Assembly: GCA_034440575.1 (NCBI GenBank)
Contig: JAOTOL010001621.1
Location: forward strand, 300,001 to 364,000
Reading direction: 5' to 3'
DNA: 64,000 bases
From: Imbricaverruca yamaguchii
Lineage: Eukaryota > Arthropoda > Thecostraca > Neoverrucidae
A model generated the notes under the pieces. It was not told where the DNA came from, did not search any database, and worked only from the letters and a program-made list of their open reading frames with translations. Position 1 is the first letter of the stretch. Every line of letters begins with the position of its first letter. Positions 36,816 through 49,259 of the stretch are shown here, piece after piece. The translations under genes and the position numbers were made by a program.

Positions 36816-37922
36816 GTGTTTGTGGTCTCTTACGTGATTGTTGTTTTTGATGTTGCATTTTGTTGGCCTTTGTGGTTGTGCAGAGGGTGGTGTCGGGTAT
36901 GGGGTCATCATGTCTGAGTCGGTTGTGGTGTGGTCTATGTCCGTATGCTCCTCCGGGTCTGTCCTGATCTGTGTGTGAGTGTGGTGTAGGTGATGCGTCT
37001 GATGTGGGCGAGGCTTGTGGGGATGCTGAGGATGCTGGGTGGTAGGGTGGTGGCGGTGGTTGATGGCAGGGTGGAGTGGGTGCCGGTTTGCGAGCTGGTA
37101 GTGGTGGTAGTGAGTGTGCTTCGCAGTGGATTGAGGGCGTCCTGGCGTTGGTGGTTGTGTCCAAGACCAACGTCCTGGCCCGGTACAGGTCCGTGCCCTC
37201 TAGGTGGGCTCGGCGGAGCACTTCTCGCTCTGCCATCCACCGAGGGCAGGTACTATCCGTTGTCACGTGCCCCCCGCCCCCAGCAGGCGGCGCAGCTGAG
37301 CTCGCCGCTGTTGCAGTGTTCTGTGTGGTGTGGTTGTGCGCAGCGGTCGCACGTGTATATGGTGGCACGGCACCCCCCCCCCCGCTGTGTGGCCGTAGCG
37401 TTGGCATTTTGTTCAGCGTCGCGTGAGGAGTGCATGTGGCGTGACTATGTAAAGTAAGTATCCTGCTTTGATGTGTGTTGGCGGTGTCCGTGTTTTGAAT
37501 GTGAGCATGATTAAGTGTGATGTAATGCAGTCATGTCCTGGGGACGGCCTGAATACGGCGGAGACGCCCTGGTCTTCAAGTCTGAGGGCCAGTGCCTCCG
37601 CCGGTATACAGGCCAGCTCCCGTGCCATGATTGTGCCTTGTGAAGCGCTTGAGTATGTGGCTGGCGCTATGCTGACTGGTATTCCTGTTATGTATTGAAG
37701 AGTGGGCAGCATGTGTCAGTCCATCTTGTTGTTGGCTTGCATCAGGAGCGCCCCGGATCTGAGTCTTTTGGCGAGTGGGGGCGCTTCTGTGTGGCCGGCG
37801 ATTACCTCATCCACCAGCCGGGGGTCGAGGGACGCCCCGGTGGCAGGTGAAGTACTCGCCGGTGAGTGTGGGTACGTCGGTGTCCATGTTGTGGTGCTGT
37901 TGTATGTGTTGATGATGTACAT
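36793..37922 (-). pseudogene. LINE ORF1 (gag-like, zinc knuckles), inactivated
   Basis: The frame can be followed from about MYIINTY through LVDEVIAGHTEAPPLAKRLR to NNKMD, where a TGA at 37,716-37,718 sits in place of a likely Trp. It then continues in the same frame as HMLPTLQYITGIPVSIAP to LLYIVTPHALLTRR. Three Cys/His knuckles follow with frame changes between them: KCQRYGH, CDRCAQPHHTEHC and CAACWG-x-GHVTTDSTC. After them PRWMAEREVLRRAHLEG is the conserved end of this gag type. A run of C residues at about 37,373-37,383 accounts for one frame change. Nucleic-acid binding is inferred from the knuckles. Confidence 0.7.
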
Positions 37923-40569
<2,647 letters not shown>

Positions 40570-41796
40570 ACCCACGCCGTCTCGGGGGTTTTCAACCGCC
40601 CCCTTAGGTTTTTCGTAGATAGTGAACGGACGGTGCACGGCGGCGCGCCGAAATTTGGCATACCTTTTCCCATATCAATTTGGCATGTTGTGTCTAACTT
40701 CTGAAGTCAGGTCATCTAAGGTCAACGTGTTAGTCTAGGTCAAGAAAGGTCACCCAAAAATAGTTCAACCAGTCGTCACGCTTTAACGGATGCACATATT
40801 TTAGTGAAACTGTCAGCGTTTGCTTATCTTTAGGGATGGAACAAAACGTACGAGAGGGTTTTTACTACTTATTAATTTTACACTTTTGTATAAAAAATAG
40901 AAAATGAATAGAAAATATAAAATGCTTACTTTAACCGGAATTTTCGATTTGAACTCTATGTTATACTCATACTCATACTCATATACTATATTATACTATA
41001 TTACTCATATACTATATTACTCATATATTATACTCTACTCATACTCAATGTTATATACTCATACTCAATGTTCAAATATAAAATTCCGGCTAAAGTACGC
41101 ATTTTATATTTCTTTGAACGCCTTTCGGTCTGCTCTACCCATTAGAAAATGAAAATGAAAAGAAAACTTGAAAACTCGAAACTTTGAAATGAAAAAAATT
41201 GGGTGGCTAAATTTCTAATATGCTTGGTCCGTTTCGCTGTCCTTTTCAGATTCCAAATCATTTTTGTTTTTTAAATATCCCCAAAAATGAACTCCCCAGA
41301 GCAAAAAACATAATGTAAGTCGTAAAAATCTAGACTCCCTAGCAGTGTAAAATAATTAACCATGTGGCCTGAAATTCACAGTTAATGGAATTGTGCTCTT
41401 TCATCCTTGCCTTAGGTTTTTACCATTTTGCCACATGTGTGGGCGTATTATGACCGACTGCCAAATAATGTAAAATGCATGTGACTGAAGTGAAAGGCAT
41501 TCACTTTTTCATCCTTAAGTGACGATCCTTTATTTTCTTCTAATCTTTCACTATTCCCAGCAACTTCTTTCTTCATCCTCACAGTTAATGGTGAAGTAAT
41601 TTAGGACTGCTCCCTAGTGACGTCACTTCTGGGGGATCTTTTTTTAGGGGGGTATCATGGCCCTACTCGTCGAGCGCTTTCCGATGGCATTTCTTTCGTT
41701 TTCGTGTCACGCTTAGGTTGGATATTCGAGTGGGTTACTATCCGTCCCCCCGAGGTGGGGTGTGAATATCTGACCGGAGAGACCGAAGAGAGAAGG
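40570..41796 (-). mobile_element. piggyBac-type MITE, copy 5 (interrupted)
   Basis: Reverse-oriented family member beginning CCCACGCCGTCTCGGGGG and ending at AGAAGG before TTAA (41,797-41,800). The left target site has decayed to ACAA. It carries the nested 267-bp MITE at 41,343-41,609. A TACTCATA-rich stretch at about 40,960-41,070 looks like local slippage. Confidence 0.75.
41343..41609. mobile_element. hAT-type MITE nested in a piggyBac-type MITE
   Basis: The host element is interrupted between two copies of CTCCCTAG (41,335-41,342 and 41,610-41,617), an 8-bp target duplication as made by hAT transposases. The insert begins CAGTGTAAAATAATTAACCA and its other end, reverse-complemented, begins CAGTCCTAAATTACTTCACC. 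This gives imperfect terminal inverted repeats with the CAG start common in hAT elements. Other copies of the host family lack the insert, which fixes the boundaries. Confidence 0.8.
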
Positions 41797-42227
41797 TTAA
41801 TGGAATCTGGACTGTGGCTCGTCGGTTTGTAATTATGATGATGAAAAGGAAGTGGTCTAAAAAAAAATTATCCTGAAGTGTGGGTTTCCACCCATTTTTC
41901 AGAATTTTATGGCACTGCATACCAATACCTATATACCTACCCGTCCAGCTCTACACTCGATCCTGCGTAACACGCGTGGATCGAGTACCTTATGAACAAT
42001 TTTCGAGCTCCATCCATGCCTGCTTAGATGGGACTGCACTGCGTACACCTATTAGCATAAATATAACTTCATACGCCACTGATTATAAATAAAAACAAGT
42101 TTGTCCATACTAAAAATGAAGCCATTCGCTTTAAATACATTCATTGAGGGACTCACCCCATCAGAATGCAGCCTATTCCGTTGTCAAGCACCCTTTGACT
42201 GCACACTTGGTGGCACTTAACTGTAGG

Positions 42228-45200
42228 TCATACTAGGAGTGAGGAGCTTTGCGGGAGTACAGGGCCCTTCTGGCCACCCTGAAGGGTACCAATAGAGTCC
42301 TTGTAACAGGAATTTTGCCTAGGGCTAGAGCCTCCCTGAGTGGAGCTCTAGGGCACTGGCAGCTAACACCAGGGTAGGAAAGCTCTGCGAGGAGCTAGGC
42401 TTTACATTTGTAGACGAGTGGAGCAGGTTTTATGCATCGTGGGACCTCTATCAGAAGGGATGGCCTGGATTTTTCTGAGAAGGGGGTCCATGTGTTAGGC
42501 AAAGGTATGAGCATGTCCTTCAGGGAAACTAGGAAATGGGGTGGGGAGGGATGAAATTGCATTGCCAACTCAGGAATATTCCAATAGTGTCAGCCAAGGC
42601 AATAGAACCTCAAAGTCTGCAAATAGGGACAGCAGCAACTCAAGGGGACAGAGTTATAGTTCATCTAGTGATAAAAGAACTCCTCAATATGAAAAAGCCA
42701 AAGGTGGTTATGGAGCATTTGTTAAGTGTATGATGTTTAATGCTCAGAGTATCCGTTCCAAATTTGATGAGTTCAAGTGTTATGTTGCTGAGGAGGAACC
42801 GGATTTTGTTTGCATTACGGAGGCATGGGTCAGTGAAGGGTATTTTGGAGATAACTTTACAGGACTATGAGATCCAGGGATACAATATGTTTTCGTGCAA
42901 TAGGGGTCCAGCAATGAAAGGGGGTGGTGTAATGCTCTATGTGAATAGCTTATTCAGTTCTCAAAAAGTAGCAGGTGGGGATAAAAATGTGTCTGTGGAG
43001 TCCATTTGGCTTGATGTCACTGTGGGAAAAGGCAACAGCAATACTCTTAGGATAGGAGCTTTCTACCGATCAGGAACCCTGCCACATTCTCAGCAACTGG
43101 AGCTTGACAAGGTGATTTGTGAGGAAATCAGTAGAAACTTTAAGAGGAAGTGCCTTATTCTCGGTGACTTTAATCTAAAAGGTTATGAAAATGCTGGTGT
43201 TGGCTCCCCATCATGCAAAATGTTCAGGAAATGCCTTGAAGAGGACCTGTTCTTACACCAGTTTGTATCGGAACCTACCAGGCATGGTTCATTCTTGGAC
43301 CTTGTATTCTCGGATTTAAGTGACTTGGTTCAAGACTTGACTGTAGGCGAAACTCTGGGAAAAAGTGACCATAACATAGTTAGATTCAAGGCACATGTAG
43401 GGGAAACTATCAAGGATAATTTGGTAAGGGTTCCAAATTTCAACAAAGCAGACTTTAACGGCATGAGAGCGGCTTTAAGTGCCATCAGATGGGAAGAAGA
43501 ATTCTCCAATTTAAATGCCTGTGAAATGTGGGAAAAGTTCAAATCTTACTTAAAGGAAACTCAGATTAGACATGTCCCCCAAAAGCAAAGACGCAAAAGA
43601 AGGGTAGGAAAGCCAGCATGGCTTACACCAGACGTGATAAAAGCAATTAGGGCTAAGAAAACTGCATTTAGAGTTTTTAAAGAAGCCTCAAATGTCATTA
43701 ATCTAAAGGCGTATCGAAAAGCTAGAGACACTGTGAAGCAAAAAACCAGAGCAGCAAAGCGAGCAAAGGAACTGGATTTAGCTAGAAACTGTAATGGGGA
43801 CAGTAAAAAGTTCTTTAGTTTCTACAAGCTGAGTAAAGTTTCTAACACAATTGGTCCACTGGAAGTAAACGGGACTACATTGGGTGAGGATAGTGAGATG
43901 GTTGAGGAGCTGAGCAAGCAGTTCAAATCAGTGTTTACATTGGAAGATATGACCAATCTGCCGACCGTACACCATAGTTCAGATACATGGGATCTGACAA
44001 ATGATGTTGATTTCATTGGTAGTGATGTTGTTTACAATCATATCAGGAAAATAAAGCCAAATAAGGCAGCAGGACCTGATGATATTTATGCTAGGGTGTT
44101 GCGGGAAACTGAAAAGGAACTGGCATTTCCACTTAGTATAATATTTTGTAGATCAGTTTCACATAATGAAATTCCAACCGATTGGAAAAGGGCAAATGTA
44201 GTTCCTATTTTCAAGAAAGGGAGAAAGAGGGAAAGTTGAAAACTATAGGCCAATAAGTCTCACATCCCTAGTCTGCAAGGTACTCGAATCAATTATCAAG
44301 GATAGAATAGTTAGTTATCTGGAAGGTAGCAGATTGATTCAAGATACTCAACATGGATTTAGAAAGGACGATCGTGTCTCACAAACCTCTTGGACTTTTT
44401 GAACTTCGCCACAGAACAATTTGATCAGGGAAATCAGGTTGATGTAGCATATCTTGACTTTAGTAAGGCCTTTGACAAGGTACCCCATAAACGGTTAATG
44501 ATACAGCTTCAGTCCCATGGTATTGCAGGTAGCATCTTAAAATGGATAGAGTTGTGGCTTTCAGATAGACAGCAAAGAGTGATGCTAAATGGTACAAAGT
44601 CATCATGGCAAAATGTTCTTAGTGGAGTCCCCCAGGGGTCAGTACTAGGGCCATTACTGTTCATTATATTTGTAAATAACATTGAAAGTGGCCTAAGCAG
44701 TAAAGTTTTGAAATTTGCAGATGATTTGAAGGTCTTTAGGGCAATAACAGGTCAGGATGAGCATATCTCGCTGCAAAAGACTTAGACGAACTTGTGAAGT
44801 GGTCCGAAGAATGGCAAATGAAATTTAACTTTGATAAGTGCAAAATCATGCATGTAGGTAAGCAGCATATGAAGGCTCCATACTTGATGGGTGGCCAAGT
44901 GCTATCAGTGACTCAACAGGAGAAGGATTTAGGTGTTATTCTAAACACAAAATTGGGGGCATCAGAACAGACCAAGGAAGCCAGGAAGAAGGCACTGAGA
45001 ATGCTCGGGGCAATAAATAGGAATGTATCATACAGAAGTGAGGAAGTGATCAGGAAGCTTTACTGTGCATACGTCAGGCCACATTTGGAATACTGCGTCC
45101 AAGCTTGGTCTCCTAGCTATGAAAAAGATTGTTGGCTTTTAGAGAGAGTACAAAAGAGGGCTACAAAAATGGTTAATGGCATAAGCAACCTGGCATATGA

Positions 45201-45643
45201 GGAAAGATTGAAGAAATTGAATATGTTTTCACTTAGATATAGAAGGCTGAGAGGAGATCTCATCGAGGTCTTTAAATTTGTCAATGGTCTGGATAGGGGA
45301 TACCTTGGGGAAATGTTTGAATTTAACAGAAATGATGCAATTAGAGGTCATAAATTCAAAATTAAAATTAACCACAGCAGAACAAGGTTAAGGCAAACTT
45401 TCTTCACCAACAGGGTAGTGGAACACTGGAACCAGCTGCCAGAAAACATCGTCAGTAGCAGAACATTGAACATCTTTAAAAACAGCATAGACAATCATTA
45501 TAAGAATAGAGGGCTTGCTTTTCAGTATTACAGGGAGGGCTGATTGACAGATTTGGTGGGCAACTGTTTCAGTGTACAGAGTGCAACCAAGAAGGGCCCT
45601 TGTGGCTCAGAGTTGCACTGATCTTTTATGTCTTTATGTCTTT
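42228..45643 (+). mobile_element. CR1-like LINE, copy B (5'-truncated)
   Basis: Homology to copy A begins within ORF1 (AGGAGTGAGGAGCTT, about 42,234) and runs to the TTTATGTC octamer tail at 45,623-45,643. The truncated start and octamer tail fit normal target-primed insertion. Unlike copy A it retains the whole RT palm. Close similarity to copy A indicates recent activity of the family. Confidence 0.92.
42541..45543 (+). pseudogene. CR1-like ORF2 with complete RT motifs, four frame breaks
   Basis: Endonuclease motifs MFNAQSI, ITEAWV, LILGDFN and GKSDHN are present. So are RT motifs KPNKAAGPDDI, PIFKKG, LDFSKAFDKVPHK, LSGVPQGSVLGPLL and LKFADDLKVF, and the thumb and C-terminal segment to HYKNRGLAFQY. 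The coding sequence is broken by an extra base near 42,858 (AACTTTACAGG against AACTTTCAGG in copy A), an extra G near 44,217, a missing A near 44,364 and one more break near 44,780. All are single-base changes; no internal nonsense codon from substitution is obvious. This is the best template in the window for the family's protein. Confidence 0.9.
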
Positions 45644-45785
45644 ACATAAAAAGTTTCATCCTGATCCAATTATGCTTAGCCATGCACTATTAGGCGGGTC
45701 CTATGGGTCTTACTTGACCCAACGTTGCGATGAGTTTCGAAGCTAATCCTGGCCTGGTCCTGGTCTTGGTCTTGCTCACCTGGTC

Positions 45786-47652
45786 TCAGTCAGGCTGGGT
45801 GGCGGTGCTCTTGTTGGCGTCGGGTAATCTTCCCCGGTGCGCCTCCACCACCTGCAGGATGTACTGCGTCTGGTCCTCTTCCTTGGTGAGGGTCAAATTG
45901 TAATCTTCCATTAGGGCGACGCCACGCTCGGCGAAGTCGTTCAGTACCCGGATGCCCTTGACCTTGCGGGCTGCGGCGACGTAGCGAGGGTCGTCGTGCT
46001 ACTCCGCCGGGTCGGTCGGGTCGGAAGCCGTCGTCGATCCCCAGGGTGACGAAGAGCATTCGCGACGACTTAGTCACGAAGTCCGCGAGGGTCTTCTGCG
46101 ACAAGTCGGCCTTGAGATCAACGACGGCCTGCTTGGTGAGATCCTCCGAGCCCTCATTGGAGCTGAGAGCCTCGATCATGGCCCGCTTTCTTCCCAGCGG
46201 TAAGTTCTCGTCGAAGAACGCCAGCGGGACGAGGCTCTCACTCAAATACCACAAGTGCCGAGGGATTTGTCCTCGTACCCGACCAAATCCTTCAGGAGGG
46301 CGAGGTCGTTCGCAGGGGCCGATGTGGGTCTCGGCGCGGCGTACCACCCAGGGACGTATACCGAGACGGTGAACTTGACGTACCGAAGGGTGCCGGCGCT
46401 CTCCCGGGCAGTCAGGTTTGCCTGTCCTCGGAAGATGTACATCTTCACAGCGTAGATCAGCTTGGCCATCCAACGCGCGTGGTGGTGAGCCCCAGGCCGC
46501 CGGAATCGAATGCCTCTGGCCGGCATCCCGCCGAGCACGATCACGGAGAACTCCAGGAGCTCGCGATAGTCATCCCGTGGCTGGAACTGCGACGGATGGA
46601 GCTTGAAACCCGCGATTGGGTTGTCCCGGGAATCCTGGATGGCCTCCGTGAGGTGGTCATCGGGCATGGTCTCGTACCGGTCCTGATCGATGAAATCCCA
46701 TTTGTCCTGGAAGCGTTCGAAGAGCGGGTTTTCAGGCCCGGACGATGGGGTGTTGATACAAACCCCGTATGCCTTCGCGGCGATAAGCTCGAGCATGTGG
46801 TGCCTGCAGGCGACATTGAGCAAGTCACGACCCAGCTGCTGCTCAATGTGCACACACACCCCTGACTGCGGGCCTGTGTTCGAGGCCGTAGTGTCGAAAC
46901 ACATACCCACGACCGGGTCTGCAGCGCCCCCATCGTGCAGGGCCTCCACGACAGCGTTTGCCATCGTCAGTCCACTGCCGATCTCGAGCTTGGGCACGGA
47001 CAGCAGCTTGGTGACGCTGGTCCCAGTGACCAAAATCGGAAGACTGTCGACTTTGCTCCTGCTGCCGGTCGTGGAGTTGGGAACCAGTTTTCCCTCCCAG
47101 TGAACAACCAGGGGTACGTCCGGCGCAAACGACGCCTTGATGTCCAGCACGGCCTGCTTCCGGTGGTTCCGCCGGGATTGGCGGATGGACTCCCGATTCA
47201 TGGTGAGCTCGGATACGTCGTGCCCGAGGGTGTCGGCCACCGCCGACAAGACGTACACTTCCTGATGGTCCGTCACGCGAGTGCGGTCTAGGGCAGCGGC
47301 GACAGTCGGCGAGATTAAAGTCTCTCTGCCGCGGCGGCGCTTCGGCGGCGATGGGCAGGCGGTGGAAGTCGATGGCCGAGGCTCGTCCTCAGCGCTGGAC
47401 GTTGTAGAGTTGCGATAGGGGCTGGAGCTAGACTCGAGCTCAACAGTGTCGATCTCGGCCATGCGCTGCGCTTTCCGAGTCTTGCGATCGCTGGCCTGGG
47501 AGGCGCGATTCAACTGCCGCTGCTCGAACTCGGCGAGCTGCCGATCGGCGCCTATCATTTTTTCCTCGGCGGCCTTCCTCGCGTTGCGCAATGAGGAACA
47601 CTTTGTCTTCATCGATCTGGATGAGCTCGAGGGCCATTTGGTTCACCTCCAC
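45786..47652 (-). pseudogene. transposase-like protein of the DTTxSNTG/CRHH type, broken
   Basis: A protein of about 600 residues resembles a family common in invertebrate genomes as uncharacterised, transposon-derived proteins. Landmarks are: a coiled, basic N-terminus (RKAAEEKMIGADRQLAEF); CFDTTASNTG with an Asp at the expected catalytic place; ACRHHMLELI; AHHHARWMAKLIYAVKMY, resembling the hAT-like RW region; HLWYLSESLVPLAFFDE; and NDFAERGVALMEDYN near the end. Assignment to hAT-like transposases is inferred from this motif order. The gene is dead: there is a frameshift near 46,250 just before HLWYL, a further frame change and an in-frame TAG near 46,000 (before HDDPRY), and possibly one more near 47,600. 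No terminal repeats were found. GC content is higher than in the flanks. Confidence 0.65.
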
Positions 47653-48383
47653 TCATCAATCTCTCGTCGGCGAGGCCGATGACCTACCGGTCATACTTTT
47701 CTTCCGCGTTGCCGGAGCGGCCATATTTGCGAAAGGACCAAAAAGGGCATTAATATTTGGAAATTGGAACAAGCTATAATTATAGTTAAATATTAAACTA
47801 TAAATATAATTAATAAGGTTGCAATACGATTATTCAGGGCACACCCGACCAGCACGAACACGTTCTGACTCTATTTTAGCCGACACATACCCGGAGTAAT
47901 AGGGATGGGTGGTCCTAAAAAAAGTCTGGGGTGTCTGACATTCAAGTGCGATGAGGCACGCCTTAAAATTATTTGATCGAGATGAAACTCTTTATGTGGT
48001 GTTTTTAGGCTAATACGAACCAGAAAATCAACTGCCTTTTTCGTTTTTCGAGAAAAAAATGTTGGGTCCAAATAGTTGTCACCCTAACCTTGAGTTATCC
48101 AACTTGAATTGATGACTCCTATGCGATACTTACTCTAAATAGAAGAGCATCATTGAAGTTGACATCTAACCCTCCAACGATTTTATACACTTCAATCATA
48201 TCACATTAATTTCCTGTTTGAATGAGCACATATTCTAATGACATATGCCTTTCCATCGACCCACATTGCTCTGGTTTATATAGTAGATGCTTGTGTGGAA
48301 CGTGGGTGGCAATAACTAACACGTTCTTATATATTCGTCTATTCAACAGTTGCAACCATTGTCTGCCGGCCCGCTTGACTGCG
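47653..48383. other. upstream region of the REC114-like gene
   Basis: AT-rich sequence between the transposase-like pseudogene and the REC114 start. No TATA box or other promoter element is convincing. The frame of the REC114 coding region stays open upstream to about 48,222, but that part lacks conservation with the family. Confidence 0.35.
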
Positions 48384-48983
48384 ATGGAGTTCGACCTGGA
48401 CACTTATTCTCGCCTTGTACTGTCACCGTCGGGGACGACGGAGTGGGACAACTGCAAAACGCACGGGTCACCCACCTTGAAGCTCAGTTTGCTCAGCACA
48501 CGACTTATGGTGGTATCATCAGGAAGTCATCAGCTAGAAAACATCAAACTTGCGGATAATAGAGCCGATATTCGCGCTGTGTTTAGAGACAAGCATCTGC
48601 TGTTCTTGCAGCGTTTCGACAACAGTTTCCGACGATTCCGAGTGAAGTTTGCACAGCGAGCAAGAGCAGCTGAATGCGTTCGCGAACTGTCAAAATATTT
48701 CATTGTTAAAGGCGGCGACTGTCTCGAAGCCGCCTCCAAGCTATCAGAAAATGCCACGGCCACCGGCAACCCTGCCATCGGTGGAGACGCGCCCGTTTCT
48801 GACATGGCCTCCGCCATCGTGGATCAACAACCTTCGCGGCTCCCGTTTGCGTACCATGTGCCGACAAATTTATCGCCAGATGATGTGGAGGAGGCCATTC
48901 GTGGTCACTTGATGGATCCGACATTTTCCGGTTTTGTTGAAGCTGTTGAGCAAGTTCTGCGACAAATGACATACTCGACGTGA
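48384..48983 (+). CDS. REC114: REC114-like meiotic double-strand-break protein
   Basis: A single open frame encodes 199 residues. REC114, with MEI4 and partners, forms the complex that recruits SPO11/TOPOVIBL to make programmed meiotic DNA breaks. The N-terminal part (residues about 6-110) has the order of the REC114 PH-like fold: YSRLVLSPSGTTEWD, LENIKLADNRADIRAV, LLFLQRFDNSFRRFRVKF, then a helix ECVRELSKYF. After a linker, DMASAIVDQQPSRLPFAY and EEAIRGHLMDPTFSGFVEAV match the conserved C-terminal helices that bind MEI4 in known complexes. The chosen ATG has G at -3 and +4 and starts where family homology starts; an in-frame extension to 48,222 is possible. An AATAAA lies at 49,050-49,055. 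Vertebrate REC114 has several exons; here no intron interrupts the coding region. An upstream non-coding exon cannot be excluded. Confidence 0.78.
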   Translation: MEFDLDTYSRLVLSPSGTTEWDNCKTHGSPTLKLSLLSTRLMVVSSGSHQLENIKLADNRADIRAVFRDKHLLFLQRFDNSFRRFRVKFAQRARAAECVRELSKYFIVKGGDCLEAASKLSENATATGNPAIGGDAPVSDMASAIVDQQPSRLPFAYHVPTNLSPDDVEEAIRGHLMDPTFSGFVEAVEQVLRQMTYST

Positions 48984-49049
48984 ACATCTGGTGTTCCGTA
49001 CTTTCATTGTCATGACATTGTGCTTTGTATACAAAACTTGCATCTTAAA

Positions 49050-49055
49050 AATAAA
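49050..49055 (+). promoter_or_regulatory. polyadenylation signal of the REC114-like gene
   Basis: AATAAA lies 67 bp after the REC114 stop codon, in an A-rich context (CTTAAAAATAAACAAAC). Confidence 0.6.
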
Positions 49056-49112
49056 CAAACACGAACTCTCGGATAATTCATTGATGCTGCAACTGTTAGG
49101 ATCGCATTCACA

Positions 49113-49118
49113 TTTATT
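49113..49118 (-). promoter_or_regulatory. polyadenylation signal of the RPAP1 gene
   Basis: AATAAA on the minus strand lies 27 bp beyond the stop of the candidate last RPAP1 exon. The two convergent genes' signals are about 58 bp apart. Confidence 0.45.
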
Positions 49119-49144
49119 TGCTATCAGCATGCAACATGAGCCGA

Positions 49145-49259
49145 CTAATGATGTTTGACGTCTTGTAGAGCTGGGAAACGGTCCTCTAAGGACGGCGAAC
49201 AACAGTTCAGAAAAGTTGGAAACTTGTGCTTTACGCTTTTCTGACTTGGGACGGCCGAA
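49145..49259 (-). CDS. RPAP1: candidate terminal exon of RPAP1
   Basis: After CCTCTTGTTAG a 115-bp open block begins with the one base needed to complete the codon left by the previous exon. It runs SAVPSQKSVKHKFPTFLNCC, ending in ALQDVKHH and TAG, with AATAAA 27 bp later. Similarity to the vertebrate C-terminus (LLHYKLPN...) is limited to a few residues and the tail would be shorter. The support is phase, acceptor, stop and poly(A) signal, not sequence identity. Confidence 0.35.

Larger units (their letters stand above)
35490..37922 (-). mobile_element. jockey/I-like LINE carrying ORF1 and endonuclease, RT missing
   Basis: A second LINE group, unrelated to the CR1-like copies, reading leftward. 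ORF1 (about 37,922-36,793) is gag-like with zinc knuckles, and ORF2 starts with an APE-type endonuclease. The homologous reading stops near 35,490, before any RT motif. LINE copies usually lose their 5' end; this one keeps the 5' part and lacks the 3' part, so it was cut by a later deletion or rearrangement. Confidence 0.75.

Noticed and set aside
46242..46865. Plus-strand frames over the transposase-like pseudogene
   Set aside because: They are shadows of the GC-rich minus-strand coding sequence.
48222..48383. 54-residue N-terminal extension of the REC114-like protein
   Set aside because: The frame is open, but the residues lack family similarity. The ATG at 48,384 has better context and coincides with the start of homology.
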